DNA of 23,904 nucleotides, from contig JADFXZ010000004.1 in assembly GCA_015233265.1 (NCBI GenBank), forward strand, positions 1 to 23,904, read 5' to 3'. A model generated the notes under the pieces. That model saw nothing but the letters and a program-made list of their open reading frames with translations. It did not search any database and was not told the DNA's origin. Below are positions 21,326-23,904 of this stretch, in pieces. The position numbers were made by a program, and so were the translations under genes. Every line of letters starts with the position of its first letter. The first letter of the stretch is position 1. The DNA comes from Nitrospirota bacterium. GTDB taxonomy: Bacteria > Nitrospirota > Thermodesulfovibrionia > Thermodesulfovibrionales > Magnetobacteriaceae.

Positions 21326-23904
21326 ATGGCCGCCAGGCCTATTTATTTCGACGATGGCCCACTGTGGTATAAAGACGCAATTATTTACGAGTTGCATGTA
21401 AAGGCCTTTTACGACGGAATTAATGATGGCATCGGAGATTTTAAAGGGCTTACAGAGAAATTGGACTACATGGTTCGGCTTGGTATTACAGCTATATGGT
21501 TGCTGCCTTTTTATCCATCACCGCTAAAAGACGATGGCTACGATATATCGGATTATTTCGGAGTTCATCATGATTACGGCACTATGCGGGATTTTAAGAA
21601 CTTTTTAAATGCCGCACATCAAAAGGAAATCCGCGTAATAATCGACCTTATAATGAATCACACGTCGGATAAACACCGGTGGTTTCAAGATGCCAGAAAA
21701 GCCAAGCCAGAGACATCCATGCGGAATTTTTACGTCTGGAGCGATAATCCCGATAAGTATAAAGACGCGAGAATTATATTTAAAGATTTCGAGTCATCCA
21801 ACTGGACATGGGACCCCGTGGCAAAATCCTACTACTGGCACAGGTTTTACTCCCATCAGCCTGACCTGAACTTTGATAATCCCGATGTACAAAAGGCCAT
21901 GTTTAAGGTGGTTGATTTTTGGCTTGATATGGGCGTAGATGGGTTAAGATTGGACGCAGTGCCCTATCTTTTTGAGCGGGAGGGCACTAATTGTGAAAAT
22001 CTTGAGCAGACCCATGACTTCTTAAAAAAACTAAGAAACCATGTAGACATAAAACACCCCGGCAAAATACTCCTCGCAGAGGCGAATCAGTGGCCTGAGG
22101 ACTCGGCGGCCTATTTCGGCGACGGAGACTCCTGCCACATGGCTTTCCATTTTCCCATTATGCCTCGTATGTTTATGGCCATTCAGATGGAAGACAGATT
22201 TCCATTAGTAGATATTATCGAGCAGACTCCAAGCATTTGCGATACCTGCCAATGGGTGATATTCCTGAGAAACCATGATGAGCTGACCCTTGAGATGGTA
22301 TCGGACGAGGAGAGAGACTACATGTACAAGGTATATGCCAAGGATGTTGAGATGAGAATAAACCTGGGCATTCGCCGGCGTCTTGCTCCGCTGATGGAAA
22401 ACAACAGAAGAAAGATCGAGTTAATGAACATCATGCTCATGTCCTTTCCGGGAACTCCCATAATCTATTACGGAGATGAGCTGGGCATGGGGGATAATTA
22501 CTACCTTGGCGACCGCGATGGCGTAAGAACCCCCATGCAGTGGAGCACGCAAAGAAACGCTGGGTTTTCAAGCGCAAACCCACAAAAACTATATCTGCCC
22601 GTAATCATAGACCCTGAGTACCACTACGAGGCGGTCAACGTAGAAATCCAGGAGCGAAATCCCTCTTCTTTGCTGTGGTGGACAAAACATTTAATTACCG
22701 TGCGAAAAAAATTCAAATCAATCAGCCGCGGCAATATCGAGTTCATTAACTCCGATAACACCAAAGTTATTGCTTTTACACGCCATTACGAACAGGAGAT
22801 AGTGCTTGTCGTTATCAATTTATCCAGGTTCTCGCAATTGGCGCAACTACATTTATCTAAATATGCCGGCATGGTTCCAGAGGAGATTTTTAGCAGAAAC
22901 GAGTTTCCGGTAATCAAGGAAACTCCCTATGTGTTTACCCTGAGTTTTTACGACTATTTCTGGTTTCTTTTGAAAGACGATCAAATAATTGCCCAAAAGG
23001 CACACATGAGCAATGTCAGATACATGGAATTACATGATAGATTCGAGAATGTCTTTCATGGCAAACCCAAAATGATGCTCGAGAAGGAAATCCTGCCCTC
23101 ATACCTGTCCACTTGCAGGTGGTATGCCGGTAAAGCAAGAAAGATTTATGATATAGAAATATTTGAAGATACCCTTTTTAACGGAATTGCATCCATTACC
23201 CATATACTGATGATTCGTGTGGCATATCTGGACGGCATGCCTGAAATATACATGATCCCCATTTCTTTTACATCGGAGGCTGCATCTATATCGGAGAATT
23301 ATCCTTTTGCGGTCATAGCAAATATAAAAACCGAAAACGGCGATGGCATAATTTACGATGCCACTTACGACAACGGATTCAGGAAAGCCCTGCTGTCATT
23401 TATTCTCAGAAGAAGATCGCTTAACTGCCTAAACGGACAGTTAAGCGCCACTTGCCAAAAGAGAATAAAACACCACAGCCAGAGTTACAACAAAATCGAA
23501 TCCTCCCATGTGATGAGGGCAGACCAAAGTAACAGCTCCATATTATATGAGAAGAAACTCATTCTGAAACTTTTCAGAAAAGTCGAGGAGGGTATAAATC
23601 CCGATATAGAGATACTTAGGTTTATCTCCGAAAAGACTGTTGTCGGAAATGATAACATGCCCCTTTTTATTGGGTGCATAGAGTACAAGCGTACCAATTC
23701 GCCTGAGCCGATATTTATGTGCAATCTCCAGCGCTATGTGCAAAATGAAGGCGACGCATGGAGCTATACCATTGGAAATATAACAAGATATTTTGAAAAC
23801 ATCATGTCGTCAAGCAGCAATGTAAATGAGATAAAAACGGTCAATACAAGTATGCTGGACGTGCGCCACGAAACAATTCCCGAACTTATGGCCGAACTTA
23901 TAGG
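21326..23904 (+). CDS. treS: Trehalose synthase (TreS)-maltokinase fusion, cut by the window end
   Basis: TreS interconverts maltose and trehalose; a fused maltokinase phosphorylates maltose to maltose-1-phosphate, the donor for GlgE glucan synthesis (family knowledge). 859 complete codons are visible, with no stop before the edge. The GH13 domain (about 1-540) starts WYKDAIIYELHVKAFYD and has DLIMNHTSDKH, nucleophile Asp210 (GLRLDAVPY), acid/base Glu252 (LLAEANQWPED), Asp318 (FLRNHDELT), and GTPIIYYGDELGMGDN. From about residue 590 the kinase N-terminal part begins with LPSYLSTCRWYAGKARKI, then a divergent segment. The catalytic loop of the kinase lies beyond the window. Start ATG 21326 is supported by GAGGGGAG. 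Fusions of this type are well known. Confidence 0.92.
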   Translation, partial: MAARPIYFDDGPLWYKDAIIYELHVKAFYDGINDGIGDFKGLTEKLDYMVRLGITAIWLLPFYPSPLKDDGYDISDYFGVHHDYGTMRDFKNFLNAAHQKEIRVIIDLIMNHTSDKHRWFQDARKAKPETSMRNFYVWSDNPDKYKDARIIFKDFESSNWTWDPVAKSYYWHRFYSHQPDLNFDNPDVQKAMFKVVDFWLDMGVDGLRLDAVPYLFEREGTNCENLEQTHDFLKKLRNHVDIKHPGKILLAEANQWPEDSAAYFGDGDSCHMAFHFPIMPRMFMAIQMEDRFPLVDIIEQTPSICDTCQWVIFLRNHDELTLEMVSDEERDYMYKVYAKDVEMRINLGIRRRLAPLMENNRRKIELMNIMLMSFPGTPIIYYGDELGMGDNYYLGDRDGVRTPMQWSTQRNAGFSSANPQKLYLPVIIDPEYHYEAVNVEIQERNPSSLLWWTKHLITVRKKFKSISRGNIEFINSDNTKVIAFTRHYEQEIVLVVINLSRFSQLAQLHLSKYAGMVPEEIFSRNEFPVIKETPYVFTLSFYDYFWFLLKDDQIIAQKAHMSNVRYMELHDRFENVFHGKPKMMLEKEILPSYLSTCRWYAGKARKIYDIEIFEDTLFNGIASITHILMIRVAYLDGMPEIYMIPISFTSEAASISENYPFAVIANIKTENGDGIIYDATYDNGFRKALLSFILRRRSLNCLNGQLSATCQKRIKHHSQSYNKIESSHVMRADQSNSSILYEKKLILKLFRKVEEGINPDIEILRFISEKTVVGNDNMPLFIGCIEYKRTNSPEPIFMCNLQRYVQNEGDAWSYTIGNITRYFENIMSSSSNVNEIKTVNTSMLDVRHETIPELMAELI

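Noticed and set aside
1..23904. CRISPR array, rRNA or complete tRNA
   Set aside because: No regularly spaced direct repeats, no rRNA signature words and no complete cloverleaf were seen; only the partial tRNA-like end at 21169-21188.

Overview
The window looks like a chromosomal piece of an anaerobic or microaerophilic bacterium of the Nitrospirota/Desulfobacterota type. This is an inference from gene style: moderate GC, frequent TTG starts, a 7TM-type sensor kinase next to a TSUP permease, paired PEP-synthase-like proteins, and dispersed repeats of the 'TCCTTCGACAGGCTCAGGATGA' kind. I cannot assign a species from sequence alone.

Layout. 1-168: AT-rich DNA with a possible C-terminal end of a gene. 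170-1255: a decayed IS630-family insertion sequence with both terminal inverted repeats, a TA at each end, and a transposase broken by two frameshifts. 1256-1915: no gene, but a set of concentric inverted repeats, then a weak promoter. 1916-4170: ilvB-ilvN (acetolactate synthase). 4207-7886: four overlapping genes for a nucleotide-activated sugar and its transfer: a LegB-like 4,6-dehydratase, a sugar-1-phosphate nucleotidyltransferase, a second SDR epimerase/reductase and a GT4 glycosyltransferase. 7908-10014 (minus): a NarL/NarX-type two-component pair. 10015-10245: divergent intergenic region with overlapping palindromes, a good promoter and a leader hairpin. 10246-17676 (plus): a USP-like domain fused to two membrane helices, a TauE/SafE (TSUP) permease, a stand-alone receiver protein, and two tandem ~867-residue proteins. 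Each of those two has an ATP-grasp PPDK domain and a phosphohistidine swivel domain, but in place of the PEP-binding TIM barrel it carries an unfamiliar C-terminal domain. 17677-18100: no confident gene. 18101-18612 (minus): PemK/MazF toxin with a DUF2281-like antitoxin. 18683-19618 (minus): DHH-family phosphoesterase. 19778-20059 (minus): IHF-beta/HU-like protein. 20247-20531 (minus): small exported protein. 20532-21325: no confident gene, but hairpins, a fragment matching the 3' end of a proline tRNA, and a near-consensus promoter. 21326 to window end: TreS-maltokinase fusion, cut by the edge.

How the parts may work together. IlvBN starts branched-chain amino-acid synthesis and may share a transcript with the sugar cassette behind it, since only 36 bases separate them and I see no terminator there. 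The most unusual block is 7908-17676: membrane sensor kinase and DNA-binding regulator, divergent from a permease operon that also carries a receiver domain and two ATP-dependent phosphohistidine proteins. I infer a regulated transport/phosphotransfer module whose substrate cannot be read from the sequence. The TreS-maltokinase fusion belongs to trehalose/maltose/glycogen metabolism and is expressed from its own promoter.
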